64,000 nt of DNA from Sulfitobacter sediminilitoris (GTDB lineage: Bacteria > Pseudomonadota > Alphaproteobacteria > Rhodobacterales > Rhodobacteraceae). Every line of letters starts with the position of its first letter. The first letter of the stretch is position 1. This document shows positions 7,837 through 16,012 of the stretch, one piece after another. The stretch covers positions 248,001 to 312,000 of the forward strand of contig NZ_JAABNT010000001.1 of assembly GCF_010667575.1 (NCBI RefSeq). Reading direction: 5' to 3'. The translations under genes were made by a program, and so were the position numbers. The notes under the pieces are model-generated. The model was not told the origin of the DNA, ran no database searches, and was given only the letters and a program-made list of their open reading frames with translations.

Positions 7837-9782
7837 GCGGCAGCCTCCGTCTCTTCTGCTTCGAGCCGGACCAGCGCCGCCCCTGCCTCGACCTGATCGC
7901 CTTCGGCGGCCAGCACCTCGGCCACGGTGCCATCGCGTGCGGCAAGCAAGGAATGTTCCATCTTCATGGCCTCCAACACGGCCAGACGGTCACCTTTCGC
8001 AACGACTTGACCGACCTTCGCGTCGACCGCACGGACAAGTCCGGGCATCGGTGCCTCGATCAAGTTGCCGTCTCCCTGCGCCCCCGCCGCGCGATCCAGC
8101 AGATCGACCACTTCGAAGGTCAATCCGTACCCCTCGAATACCGTGATCGCGTCTCCCGCCCGCGTCACGTCAGCAGCGATCTGTCCGCCGACGATCCAAC
8201 GGCCTGCCCGCTGTTCTGCGGTGACGTCGTCATCGCCCACGGACCAGATCTGCTTGTCGGGCGACGACACGCGCACTTTGAGCAAATGTTCCCCGTCGTC
8301 CCACCGCAAGAGCACCTGCCGGCGCAAAGGTCGCCAAAGATGAAAGCCGGTTTCGGCAGCGGTCTCCAGCAATCCAAGCGCCGCCATCCCGGCGAGCGCG
8401 GCGTGACGCGGTGCGACTTCGGGCGCGACGGTCAGGGCATCAATGTCCCGCGCGATCAACCCGGTATCAACATCGCCTTGTCCAAAGCCGTCATGTCCGG
8501 CCAGCGCACCGAGAAACGCAAGGTTGGTCACCGTGCCGCCAACCTGGCAGCCCGCCAGCGCCGCGCGCAGTTTCGCCAAGGCCACGTCCCGCGTCGGGCC
8601 ATGAACGACCACCTTGGCGATCATCGGGTCGTAAAAGGGTGAGATCGTATCCCCTGCCCGGACACCCGAGTCCGCCCGCGTCTGAGGTGTGAAAGCCAGA
8701 TGTGTCAGCGTCCCTGTCGCAGGCAGGAAGCCTTTTGGCACATCCTCGGCATAAAGCCGTGCTTCAAAGGCATGGCCATTGATCGACAGATCTTCCTGCG
8801 CGGCTGGCAGCGCCTCTCCGGCAGCCACGCGCAGCTGCCATTCCACCAGATCAACACCTGTGATCATCTCTGTCACCGGATGCTCGACCTGAAGGCGCGT
8901 GTTCATCTCCATGAAAAAGAACCCGTCCGGAGACAGCCCCTCCGAGCCATCCACAATGAACTCAACGGTTCCCGCCCCCGCATAGCCGATCGCCTCTGCC
9001 GCACGGACCGCCGCGGCCCCCATGGCCGTGCGCATCTCCTCGGTCATACCGGGCGCCGGGGCTTCCTCGATCACTTTTTGGTGGCGACGTTGGAGGGAAC
9101 AATCGCGCTCAAAGAGATGCACCGCAGTCTTGCCATCGCCAAACACCTGAACTTCGATGTGGCGTGGCTTGGAGACGAATTTTTCAACCAGGACATCGGC
9201 ATTGCCGAAGGCGGTTTTGGCCTCGGAACGTGCGCTTTTCAGCGCCGCAAAGAAGTCATCCGGCTTCTCGACCAGCCGCATGCCCTTGCCGCCACCGCCT
9301 GCCACAGCCTTGATCAGCACGGGATACCCTATGGCTTCGGCCTCTTTCGCCAGCAGACCATCGTCCTGATCCGAACCGTGATACCCCGGCACGACCGGCA
9401 CCCCGGCCTTGACCATCAGCGCCTTGGCCGCGTCCTTGAGGCCCATCGCGCGAATGGCCTTTGCGGAGGGACCGATGAATGTGAGCCCGGCGTTTTCGAC
9501 TGCCTCAACGAAGTCCGGGTTCTCTGACAAAAAGCCATATCCCGGATGGATCGCCTGCGCGCCCGTGTCCAAAGCGGCTTGGATGAGCACGTCGCCCTTA
9601 AGGTAGCTTTGCGCAGGCGCTGAGCCGCCAATGTGCACGGCGACATCGGCCATCTCCACATGCTTGGCCCCCGCGTCTGCATCCGAATAGACGGCGACGC
9701 AGCGCACACCCATGGCGCGGGCCGTCTCCATCACGCGGCAGGCGATCTCGCCCCGGTTCGCAATCAGGATCGTATCAAACAT
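7833..9782 (-). CDS. liuD: Methylcrotonyl-CoA carboxylase, biotin-carrying alpha subunit
   Basis: This 649-residue subunit charges biotin with bicarbonate and ATP and carries it. It begins MFDTILIANRGEIACRV, typical of biotin carboxylase. The ATP-grasp domain contains the glycine-rich AVAGGGGKGMRLV and the catalytic FMEMNTRLQVEHPVTE. The C-terminal carrier domain has the biotinyl lysine in LEAMKMEHSLLA about 40 residues from the end. With liuB it converts 3-methylcrotonyl-CoA to methylglutaconyl-CoA. AAGGA lies at proper spacing before the ATG. Pairing with a methylcrotonyl-type beta subunit and liuC/liuE argues against a propionyl- or acetyl-CoA carboxylase. Confidence 0.95.
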   Translation of the reverse strand: MFDTILIANRGEIACRVMETARAMGVRCVAVYSDADAGAKHVEMADVAVHIGGSAPAQSYLKGDVLIQAALDTGAQAIHPGYGFLSENPDFVEAVENAGLTFIGPSAKAIRAMGLKDAAKALMVKAGVPVVPGYHGSDQDDGLLAKEAEAIGYPVLIKAVAGGGGKGMRLVEKPDDFFAALKSARSEAKTAFGNADVLVEKFVSKPRHIEVQVFGDGKTAVHLFERDCSLQRRHQKVIEEAPAPGMTEEMRTAMGAAAVRAAEAIGYAGAGTVEFIVDGSEGLSPDGFFFMEMNTRLQVEHPVTEMITGVDLVEWQLRVAAGEALPAAQEDLSINGHAFEARLYAEDVPKGFLPATGTLTHLAFTPQTRADSGVRAGDTISPFYDPMIAKVVVHGPTRDVALAKLRAALAGCQVGGTVTNLAFLGALAGHDGFGQGDVDTGLIARDIDALTVAPEVAPRHAALAGMAALGLLETAAETGFHLWRPLRRQVLLRWDDGEHLLKVRVSSPDKQIWSVGDDDVTAEQRAGRWIVGGQIAADVTRAGDAITVFEGYGLTFEVVDLLDRAAGAQGDGNLIEAPMPGLVRAVDAKVGQVVAKGDRLAVLEAMKMEHSLLAARDGTVAEVLAAEGDQVEAGAALVRLEAEETEAAA

Positions 9783-9835
9783 GCGCTGTTTCCTTTTTCA
9801 TTCTTCTGTCTTGGCCTTGTGGCTCTTTATCGCGT

Positions 9836-10249
9836 TCACATGAACCGGTCCGCTACCTCGAACCGCTCGACAACCATCATTGCATCAGGCGCAAAGACCC
9901 CCGCCCGCGTCAGATACGCCTCATACCCCTCGCGCCAGTGCGCCAGATCGCGAAACTCTCCCTGATCGGCGATCAGGTCTTCGGTCATCTCATCAAAGCG
10001 CATCAGGTCGACGGCAACGGTACGGATGGCCAGAACCGGCAAGCCATTGTTATGCAGGGCGATATCCACACGCTCCGGCTCCGGCATCCGTTCGCCCCGC
10101 TGTTCAAAATTGGCAACGGCGTCGCAGCTGACGGTTTTGAAGCCGTTCGAGACAAGGCGCAGTATCTTGACGTTCAGTTCGTGGCTGTCCCCGAAGGTAA
10201 AAGTGCTTGAGCCCGGAAAACGGGCAAGAGCGTCAGGTACGGAAATCAT
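9836..10249 (-). CDS. ASCH-domain protein
   Basis: A 137-residue protein beginning MISVPDALARFPGSSTFTFGDS, resembling the ASCH (YhfF-like) family. ASCH domains are small beta-barrels related to PUA and are proposed to bind RNA or modified nucleosides. ATVAVDL-type strands and the C-terminal RDLAHWREGYEAYLTRAG fit the family. The ATG at 10247-10249 has AGGAG 6 bases upstream. It lies between liuB and liuD in the same direction, so it is co-transcribed with leucine genes although no biochemical link is known. Domain recognition is moderate to good. Confidence 0.75.
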   Translation of the reverse strand: MISVPDALARFPGSSTFTFGDSHELNVKILRLVSNGFKTVSCDAVANFEQRGERMPEPERVDIALHNNGLPVLAIRTVAVDLMRFDEMTEDLIADQGEFRDLAHWREGYEAYLTRAGVFAPDAMMVVERFEVADRFM

Positions 10250-10309
10250 CGCATTCTCCTTGATCAGCAATCCTGCTCACTCAGAGCAGCGTTTCGTGTT
10301 GGACCGCGA

Positions 10310-11914
10310 CTACATCCGGAAGACGCCGAATTTCGTCGGCTCTATCGGTGCATTCAAACTGGCCGAGAGACTGAGGAAGAGCACATCCCGGCTTTTGCGC
10401 GGATCGATGATGCCATCGTCCCAGAGCCGGGCCGACGCGTAAAGGGGGTGGCTTTGTTCTTCGAACATATCGATGGTCGGTTGCTTGAACGCTGCCTCTT
10501 CTTCAGCCGACCATTCCTGCCCCGCGCGCTCCATCGCGTCGCGCTTGACGGTGGCCAGCACGCCAGCCGCCTGCGGCCCGCCCATCACAGAAATCCGGGA
10601 ATTTGGCCACGTCCACAGGAAACGGGGGCGATAGGCCCGACCCGCCATGCCGTAGTTGCCAGCGCCGAAGGAACCGCCCACCAGCATCGTGATCTTTGGC
10701 ACATTTGTGGTGGCAACCGCCGTCACCATCTTGGCACCATGACGGGCGATGCCTTCGTTCTCGTATTTCCTGCCCACCATGAAACCGGTGATATTCTGCA
10801 GGAAAACCAGTGGGATATTGCGCTGCGAGCATAGCTCAACGAAGTGCGCGCCCTTCTGTGCGGCCTCCGAAAACAAGACGCCGTTGTTGGCGATGACCCC
10901 GATGGGGCAGCCCTTGACGTGGGCAAAGCCGCAGACCAGCGTTTCGCCAAAGCGCGATTTGAATTCATCAAACCGCGAGCCGTCGACCAGCCGCGCGATG
11001 ACTTCTCGAATATCATAAGGCGTGCGCAAGTCCGCTGGCACTGCCCCGAGGATTTCGGAAGGATCATAGGCGGGCTCTTCCGGCGTCTCCCATTGCACGG
11101 TCGTGGGCTTGGCCCGGTTCAACTGCCCAACAGCACGGCGTGCCAGGGCAAGCGCATGGGCATCGTCCTCTGCCAGATAGTCAGCGACACCGGACAAACG
11201 GGTATGCACATCCCCCCCGCCAAGGTCTTCGGCAGACACAATTTCGCCGGTCGCGGCTTTGACCAGAGGCGGTCCGGCCAGAAAGATCGTTCCCTGTTCC
11301 TTCACAATAATCGTCACGTCCGACATCGCAGGCACGTAGGCACCGCCAGCGGTACAGGACCCCATCACAACGGCGATCTGGGGAATGCCTTTGGACGACA
11401 TACGCGCCTGATTGTAGAAGATCGCGCCAAAGTGGTCCCGGTCTGGGAAGACCTCGTCCTGATTGGGCAGGTTTGCACCGCCGGAGTCGACAAGATACAC
11501 GCACGGCAGATTGTTGGCTTCCGCGATTTCTTGTGCACGTAGGTGCTTTTTGACCGTCATCGGGTAATAGGTGCCGCCCTTCACCGTTGCATCGTTGCAA
11601 ACGACCATGACCTCGTGCCCCTGCACCCGGCCGATACCCGCGATCACACCCGCGCAAGGAGCAGCCCCATCGTAAAGCCCATGGGCCGCTGTCGCCCCGA
11701 TCTCCAAAAAGGGCGACCCCGGATCAAGCAGGTTCGCCACCCGCTCCCGCGGCAGCATCTTGCCCCGGCTCTCGTGGCGCGCGCGCGATTTTTCACCACC
11801 GCCCAATGCCGCCGCTTCCGCTGCCGCGCTGACCTGATCCAGCGCTTGCAGATGTGCGGCCTCGTTGGCCTTGAACGTCTCGGAGGACGTGAGAATTTGT
11901 GAGCTCAGTTTCAT
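10310..11914 (-). CDS. liuB: Methylcrotonyl-CoA carboxylase, carboxyltransferase beta subunit
   Basis: The 534-residue protein transfers the carboxyl group from biotin to methylcrotonyl-CoA. It has the two crotonase-like halves of this family. The N-terminal half has GAGIAAHG-like loops, [23 protein letters not shown] and [16 protein letters not shown]. The C-terminal half has [36 protein letters not shown] and [13 protein letters not shown]. The paired residues DSGGANLP...QDEVFPDR strongly point to methylcrotonyl- rather than propionyl-CoA carboxylase. The ATG at 11912-11914 follows AAAGGA by 5 bases, and the whole site lies inside an 18-base palindrome. Confidence 0.95.
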   Translation of the reverse strand: MKLSSQILTSSETFKANEAAHLQALDQVSAAAEAAALGGGEKSRARHESRGKMLPRERVANLLDPGSPFLEIGATAAHGLYDGAAPCAGVIAGIGRVQGHEVMVVCNDATVKGGTYYPMTVKKHLRAQEIAEANNLPCVYLVDSGGANLPNQDEVFPDRDHFGAIFYNQARMSSKGIPQIAVVMGSCTAGGAYVPAMSDVTIIVKEQGTIFLAGPPLVKAATGEIVSAEDLGGGDVHTRLSGVADYLAEDDAHALALARRAVGQLNRAKPTTVQWETPEEPAYDPSEILGAVPADLRTPYDIREVIARLVDGSRFDEFKSRFGETLVCGFAHVKGCPIGVIANNGVLFSEAAQKGAHFVELCSQRNIPLVFLQNITGFMVGRKYENEGIARHGAKMVTAVATTNVPKITMLVGGSFGAGNYGMAGRAYRPRFLWTWPNSRISVMGGPQAAGVLATVKRDAMERAGQEWSAEEEAAFKQPTIDMFEEQSHPLYASARLWDDGIIDPRKSRDVLFLSLSASLNAPIEPTKFGVFRM

Positions 11915-11929
11915 GAAAGTCCTTTCATG
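11912..11929. promoter_or_regulatory. Palindrome over the liuB start, ATGAA-N6-TTCAT type
   Basis: CATGAAAG and CTTTCATG form a perfect inverted repeat with a 2-base spacer, covering the ribosome site and start codon of liuB. It has the same 8+2+8 geometry and the same ATGAA-N6-TTCAT core as the palindrome in front of liuA. It may be an operator for a dimeric repressor, or an RNA hairpin masking the liuB ribosome site, or chance. Confidence 0.4.
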
Positions 11930-11987
11930 CTGCACCAGCGATGAGAGGTGCCTCACCGCCGTTTATTGGTCGATTTCGTCGCGTGAA

Positions 11988-12029
11988 TTGATCCAAATCA
12001 TTCAGCGATACTGCGATGCGGCGTAAAAT
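11988..12029 (+). promoter_or_regulatory. FNR-type box and -10 element of ompW
   Basis: TTGATCCAAATCAT (11988-12001) matches the FNR half-sites TTGAT-N4-ATCAA in nine of ten positions. TAAAAT (12024-12029) lies where a -10 box should be if the FNR site is centred at -41.5 (class II activation), giving a start near 12036. E. coli ompW is a known FNR target, which supports the reading. The regulator here would be an FnrL/Dnr-type protein, not present in the window. Confidence 0.6.
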
Positions 12030-12059
12030 GGGATTATTAACATCAGTCGGAGAAAAGTC

Positions 12060-12656
12060 ATGAGACTCAGCCTTGCCGTCATCCTTCTTGCCACTGTCAG
12101 CGCGACATCCGTCGCCGCGCAATCTCAAGGCGATTTTACCCTCGGCCTTGGTCTGGGCGGCGTGATCCCGAAATCGGAAAACGGCGTGTTGGCCGGAGGT
12201 GCCGCGGAGATCAACAATGATGTCCGTCCGACAATAACACTCGAATACTTCATTCGCGACAATCTGGGCATTGAGCTTCTTGCTGCGACTCCGTTCGAAC
12301 ACGATATCAATATCGCGGGCGTCGGGTTTGCAGGCAGCACCAAGCATCTGCCACCCACCCTGTCGATTAATTATCACTTCCCGACAGCCTCGGCATTCAA
12401 GCCCTACATCGGAGCCGGTGTGAACTACACCACGTTCTTCGAAGAGGCGTCGCCCCTTGGCAATCTGGAGTTGGACGACAGCTGGGGCCTCGCGGTTCAG
12501 GTCGGCATGGACTACGAGCTGAGCCCAACCGCCGCCTTGCGTGCGAACATCCGCTGGATGGATATCGACGCTGACGTCTCGCTGAATGGTGCAAGCATCG
12601 GCACCGCCGAAATCGACCCTTACGTCGTCAACCTCGCCTATGTGATCAAGTTCTAA
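12060..12656 (+). CDS. ompW: OmpW family outer-membrane beta-barrel protein
   Basis: The 198-residue protein has a signal peptide (MRLSLAVILLATVSATSVAAQ, cut near residue 20) and a repeated pattern of amphipathic strands. Family features are GDFTLGLGLGGVIPKS, TLEYFIRDNLGIELLAATPFEHDI, KHLPPTLSINYHF, FKPYIGAGVNYTTFF and the C-terminal NLAYVIKF ending in Phe, the outer-membrane sorting signal. OmpW forms a narrow 8-stranded barrel for small hydrophobic compounds. It is the only plus-strand gene inside the leucine cluster and has its own FNR-like promoter. SD: CGGAGAAAAGTC just before the ATG. Confidence 0.93.
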   Translation: MRLSLAVILLATVSATSVAAQSQGDFTLGLGLGGVIPKSENGVLAGGAAEINNDVRPTITLEYFIRDNLGIELLAATPFEHDINIAGVGFAGSTKHLPPTLSINYHFPTASAFKPYIGAGVNYTTFFEEASPLGNLELDDSWGLAVQVGMDYELSPTAALRANIRWMDIDADVSLNGASIGTAEIDPYVVNLAYVIKF

Positions 12657-12676
12657 GCGCTGTGAAATATCTGTAA

Positions 12677-12700
12677 GAGGCCGCATCATCTTGCGGCCTC
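12677..12700 (+). terminator. Hairpin after ompW, overlapping the convergent gene end
   Basis: GAGGCCGCA and TGCGGCCTC make a perfect 9-base-pair stem with a TCATCT loop about 20 bases after the ompW stop. It overlaps the last codons of the convergent acyl-CoA synthetase gene. A short CGCTTTCG follows, so a U-run is nearly absent; termination strength is uncertain. Confidence 0.55.
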
Positions 12701-14203
12701 CGCTTTCGCGCGTGCCTTCAGATCTTTTCGGATCACCTTGCCGGTCACTGTCATCGGCAGCGCCTCAAGAAATTCGATCTCTCTTGGGTATGAATAGCTT
12801 GCAAGCCGTTCCTTCACCCAATTCTGCAAATCCTCTTCTGTCACTTCCGCGCCAGCGCGGCGCACGACATAGGCCTTGACGATCTCTGTGCGCAGCTTGT
12901 CAGGCTTGCCTATAACGCCACAAGTCGCCACGTCCGGATGTGTCAGCAAGCAATCTTCGATCTCAGCCGGACCGATACGGTACCCAGCTGATGTGATGAC
13001 ATCATCTTCGCGGCCCACAAATCGCAGATAATCTCCCTCCCAGACGCCACGATCTCCAGTCACCAGCCAGTCGCCCCGGAATTTCTCAGCTGTCGCATCG
13101 GGCCGGTTCCAGTAGCGCAGCATCATCGACGCAGAGCCACGGCGCACCGCCACATCACCTTCCTCATCAGTTGGCGCGCCCTGCGCGTCAATCACTGCAA
13201 CATCATGGCCCGGCACCGCCTTGCCAATACAGCCGGGCCGCGCCGGAAAATCTATACCGCAAGACGAGGCCACCATGTTGCACTCTGTCTGGCCATAGAA
13301 CTCATTGATATCCAGGCCAAAGGCGCGTCGTCCCCATGCCAGCATCTCTGCCCCGAGCGGTTCTCCTCCGCTGGCAACAGATCGCAAGCCGGGCACTTTG
13401 GCCTCTTCGGCTTTCAGCATCCGCAAGGCTGTGGGCGGGAAGAACACGTTGCGCACGCCGCCTTTCGCGATCACTTCGACGCATTCTTCAACTGAGAATT
13501 TCGCCATCCTGGCCGCCACCACCGGCACGCCCAGCGCCAGCCCCGGCATCAGGACATCGAAAAGCCCCCCAATCCACGCCCAATCCGCAGGGGTCCACAG
13601 GCAATCGCCGGCCTGACCCAGATGATCATGGCTCATCGCGACGCCCGGCAGATGCCCGGTCAGCACGCGGTGCGCATGCAGCGCGCCCTTCGGGCTTCCG
13701 GTGGTCCCGGAGGTATAAATCAGAACGGCGGGGTCTTCGGGTCCCGTCTCGGCAAAGGCCACGGCGTCCCCGTCAATACCAACACGGCCTGCAAGCCACG
13801 GTTCTGCCAGACCGTCCAGCATATCCGCCCCTTCGCTGTCGGTCAGCACGATGGCACATCCTGCGTCTCCGACCCGTGACACGAGCGCGTCGCGCTTGAA
13901 GAGCTTGAACAAAGGCACTGAAATCGCGCCGATTTTCCAGATTGCCAGATGCGCTGCCGCACACCATGGGCTTTGACTCAAGAGCACTCCCACCCGGTCA
14001 CCCGGCGAAATCCGCGCGCGCAATGCACGCGCCAAACCGTCGGTCATATCGCTCAACTCAGCAAAACTCACATCCCGCCGCGTGGGTCCAGTCAGATCAA
14101 TGATCGCTGTTTTGCCAGAACTCTGTCCCAGACATTGTGCCGCCATGTTGAGCCGCTCAGGGATGAGCCAGCTTCCGTCCTTGTCCAGCCCCGGCAGGTT
14201 CAT
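12686..14203 (-). CDS. AMP-forming acyl-CoA synthetase
   Basis: The 505-residue enzyme belongs to the ANL adenylate-forming family: A3 motif YTSGTTGSPKGA (about residue 165), A5 NEFYGQTECN, A7 VTGDRGVWEGDYLRFVGREDD, and the C-terminal hinge with the catalytic lysine in MTVTGKVIRKDL. It converts a carboxylic acid plus ATP and CoA to an acyl-CoA. Given the neighbours, a branched short-chain acid such as isovalerate, or acetoacetate feed-in, is likely, but substrate cannot be read from sequence. Its ATG overlaps the stop of the small upstream gene, so it is part of the liuA transcript. Confidence 0.9.
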   Translation of the reverse strand: MNLPGLDKDGSWLIPERLNMAAQCLGQSSGKTAIIDLTGPTRRDVSFAELSDMTDGLARALRARISPGDRVGVLLSQSPWCAAAHLAIWKIGAISVPLFKLFKRDALVSRVGDAGCAIVLTDSEGADMLDGLAEPWLAGRVGIDGDAVAFAETGPEDPAVLIYTSGTTGSPKGALHAHRVLTGHLPGVAMSHDHLGQAGDCLWTPADWAWIGGLFDVLMPGLALGVPVVAARMAKFSVEECVEVIAKGGVRNVFFPPTALRMLKAEEAKVPGLRSVASGGEPLGAEMLAWGRRAFGLDINEFYGQTECNMVASSCGIDFPARPGCIGKAVPGHDVAVIDAQGAPTDEEGDVAVRRGSASMMLRYWNRPDATAEKFRGDWLVTGDRGVWEGDYLRFVGREDDVITSAGYRIGPAEIEDCLLTHPDVATCGVIGKPDKLRTEIVKAYVVRRAGAEVTEEDLQNWVKERLASYSYPREIEFLEALPMTVTGKVIRKDLKARAKAEAAR

Positions 14204-14535
14204 GTTTTAGGCCCTGTAAGCGAAGGAGAAACTGGCCCATTGCGATATTCCAACCCTCCCAGTCGATTGACAAAGTATTCATATCGCCCTGGCCCCTCAG
14301 ACCCAGTCGGCGTACAGCTGACCACCATCCATATGCCCGGATAAGCCGTTCCGGGATACGCCACGCAATCGGTCAGCGCGGCGGTCCCGCCGTGCTCCTT
14401 GATGTACCGTGTCGCATACCGGTTGATCACATCCGTCTCCGTCGTCGTCGCCGCAATCCAGCCGTACCGTAGCCCAATCAGCGCAAATGCAAGGACGAGC
14501 AAACCCAGGGGCGCCCACCAAAGCCAGCGCGGCAC
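14200..14535 (-). CDS. Small membrane-anchored protein of the leucine cluster (GTG start)
   Basis: This 111-residue protein has one N-terminal membrane segment (WLWWAPLGLLVLAFALIGLRYG) and then a short soluble region predicted to face the periplasm. That region holds two Cys residues (DCVAYPG, VVSCTPTG) that could form a disulfide. I do not recognise a family. It starts with GTG 6 bases after the liuA stop, and its own stop overlaps the synthetase ATG, so it is firmly in the operon. Why a leucine catabolic transcript carries it is not evident. Confidence 0.65.
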   Translation of the reverse strand: MPRWLWWAPLGLLVLAFALIGLRYGWIAATTTETDVINRYATRYIKEHGGTAALTDCVAYPGTAYPGIWMVVSCTPTGSEGPGRYEYFVNRLGGLEYRNGPVSPSLTGPKT

Positions 14536-14540
14536 AGCGC

Positions 14541-15704
14541 TTAGCCCATCGCCGTCATCATCTCGCGGCCGACAAGCATCCGCCGGATCTCGGAGGTGCC
14601 TGCGCCGATCTCCATCAGCTTGGCATCGCGGAAAATGCGGCCCACCGCATTATCGCTCAGATACCCGGCACCGCCCATGGCTTGTACCGCCTGATGCGCC
14701 TGCACCATCGCCTGTTCAGAGGCATAAAGACAGCAGGCCGCGGCGTCCTGGCGCGTGACATCGCCGCGGTCACAGGCCTGCGCCACCGCATAGACATAGG
14801 CCCTCGCCGAATTCATCGCGGTGTACATATCGGCCATTTTGCCCTGCATCAGCTGGAAATTCCCGATCGGTTGGCCGAACTGCTTGCGCTCGGCCATATA
14901 GGGCATGATCTCATCCAGACAGGCCGCCATGATCCCAAGGCCAATCCCCGCCAGCACCACGCGCTCGTAATCGAGCCCCGACATCAGCACGGCCACGCCG
15001 CGCCCTTCCTCGCCCAGCACATTCTCGAAGGGCACTTCCACGTCTTCAAAGATCAGCTCGGCGGTGTTCGAACCGCGCATCCCCAGCTTGTCGAAATGGG
15101 GCGAGGTCGAAAATCCCTTCATGTCCTTGTCGATCAGGAAAGCGGTGATCCCCTTGGAGCCTGCATCGGGGTCGGTCTTGGCATAGACCACCAGCGTCTG
15201 CGCATCGGGTCCGTTGGTGATCCAGTATTTGTTGCCATTGAGCCGATAGTGATCGTTGCGCTTCTCCGCGCGCAGCTTCATGCTCACCACGTCACTGCCC
15301 GCCGACGGCTCTGACATCGCAAGCGCGCCGACATGTTCACCCGAACACAACTTTGGCAAGAACTTCTGACGTTGCTCATCCGTGCCATTCAGCTTGATCT
15401 GGTTCACGCAGAGGTTTGAATGTGCCCCGTAAGACAGCGAAACCGACGCTGACGCGCGCGCCACCTCCTCGACGGCAACCGTATGCGCCAGATACGTCAT
15501 GCCAGAGCCGCCGTATTCCTCGCCCACGGTCATGCCCAGCAGACCAAGCTCGCCCATCTCGGTCCAAAGCTCTGGCGGAAATTCATTGTTACGATCGATA
15601 TCCGCCGCCATCGGCTTCACGCGTTCCTGTGCCCAGCGGTGCACCATCTCGCGCATTGCTTCAACGTCTTCGCCCAGATCAAATTTCATGCTGGCGGTGA
15701 ACAT
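14541..15704 (-). CDS. liuA: Isovaleryl-CoA dehydrogenase
   Basis: A 387-residue acyl-CoA dehydrogenase that oxidises isovaleryl-CoA to methylcrotonyl-CoA and passes electrons to ETF. Signatures include [22 protein letters not shown], the FAD-binding [29 protein letters not shown], and the C-terminal [41 protein letters not shown]. The catalytic base of isovaleryl-CoA dehydrogenases lies in the YERVVLAG segment ([14 protein letters not shown]), which is present. The internal ATG at 15702-15704 is preceded by GGGGAG at 7 bases and is preferred over an upstream in-frame start. It heads the cluster. Confidence 0.95.
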   Translation of the reverse strand: MFTASMKFDLGEDVEAMREMVHRWAQERVKPMAADIDRNNEFPPELWTEMGELGLLGMTVGEEYGGSGMTYLAHTVAVEEVARASASVSLSYGAHSNLCVNQIKLNGTDEQRQKFLPKLCSGEHVGALAMSEPSAGSDVVSMKLRAEKRNDHYRLNGNKYWITNGPDAQTLVVYAKTDPDAGSKGITAFLIDKDMKGFSTSPHFDKLGMRGSNTAELIFEDVEVPFENVLGEEGRGVAVLMSGLDYERVVLAGIGLGIMAACLDEIMPYMAERKQFGQPIGNFQLMQGKMADMYTAMNSARAYVYAVAQACDRGDVTRQDAAACCLYASEQAMVQAHQAVQAMGGAGYLSDNAVGRIFRDAKLMEIGAGTSEIRRMLVGREMMTAMG

Positions 15705-15727
15705 GGCCGGTCTCCCCAAACGGATTT

Positions 15728-15773
15728 AATGAACACTTGTTCATTACCTAGCGCACCGCTTGAGCCCGGTCAA
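15728..15773 (-). promoter_or_regulatory. liuA promoter with palindromic operator
   Basis: On the minus strand TTGACC (15768-15773) is followed after 17 bases by TAGGTA (15745-15750), and then directly by AATGAACAAGTGTTCATT (15728-15745). The latter is two perfect 8-base arms around AG. An operator overlapping the end of the -10 box and the start point is the classic position for a repressor. In other proteobacteria leucine genes are controlled by LiuR (MerR type) or LiuQ (TetR type); the geometry here fits a TetR-type dimer. No regulator gene is in the window. Confidence 0.6.
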
Positions 15774-15844
15774 CGATTCCCCATCCTCTCTGGTCTGGAG
15801 CCGCCCTTGCTTGAGCACAGGTCGGGCGGAGCGATGGCGGCTTG

Positions 15845-15897
15845 CCAAGAAAAATCGCGGAGGGACCCGCCCCGCGGGATACCGCTATTTTTCTTGG
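15845..15897. repeat. Long imperfect inverted repeat, possible bidirectional terminator
   Basis: Arms of 16 bases (15845-15860 and 15882-15897) pair in 15 positions; each has a five-base A- or T-run between an outer CCAAG/CTTGG and an inner GC part. The 21-base centre contains CCCGC..GCGGG that can pair further. The A-run/GC-stem/T-run order would give a terminator when read from either strand, fitting the end of the minus-strand DegT gene. Confidence 0.55.
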
Positions 15898-16012
15898 GAA
15901 GACGACAGCACTCTGCCAGACAGGAGATCAATCAAGGGCGGCTCCAGACCTCTCTGGGATGGTGAGACCCGCAGCGCTGTTTATTACGCCTATGTGGCAG
16001 CGAAGACGCCCG

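Larger units (their letters stand above)
15705..16012. other. Intergenic region before liuA
   Basis: About 310 bases separate liuA from the end of the DegT aminotransferase gene. It holds the liuA promoter and palindromic operator near the left end, and a long imperfect inverted repeat at 15845-15897. I see no convincing coding frame in the rest. Confidence 0.7.
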
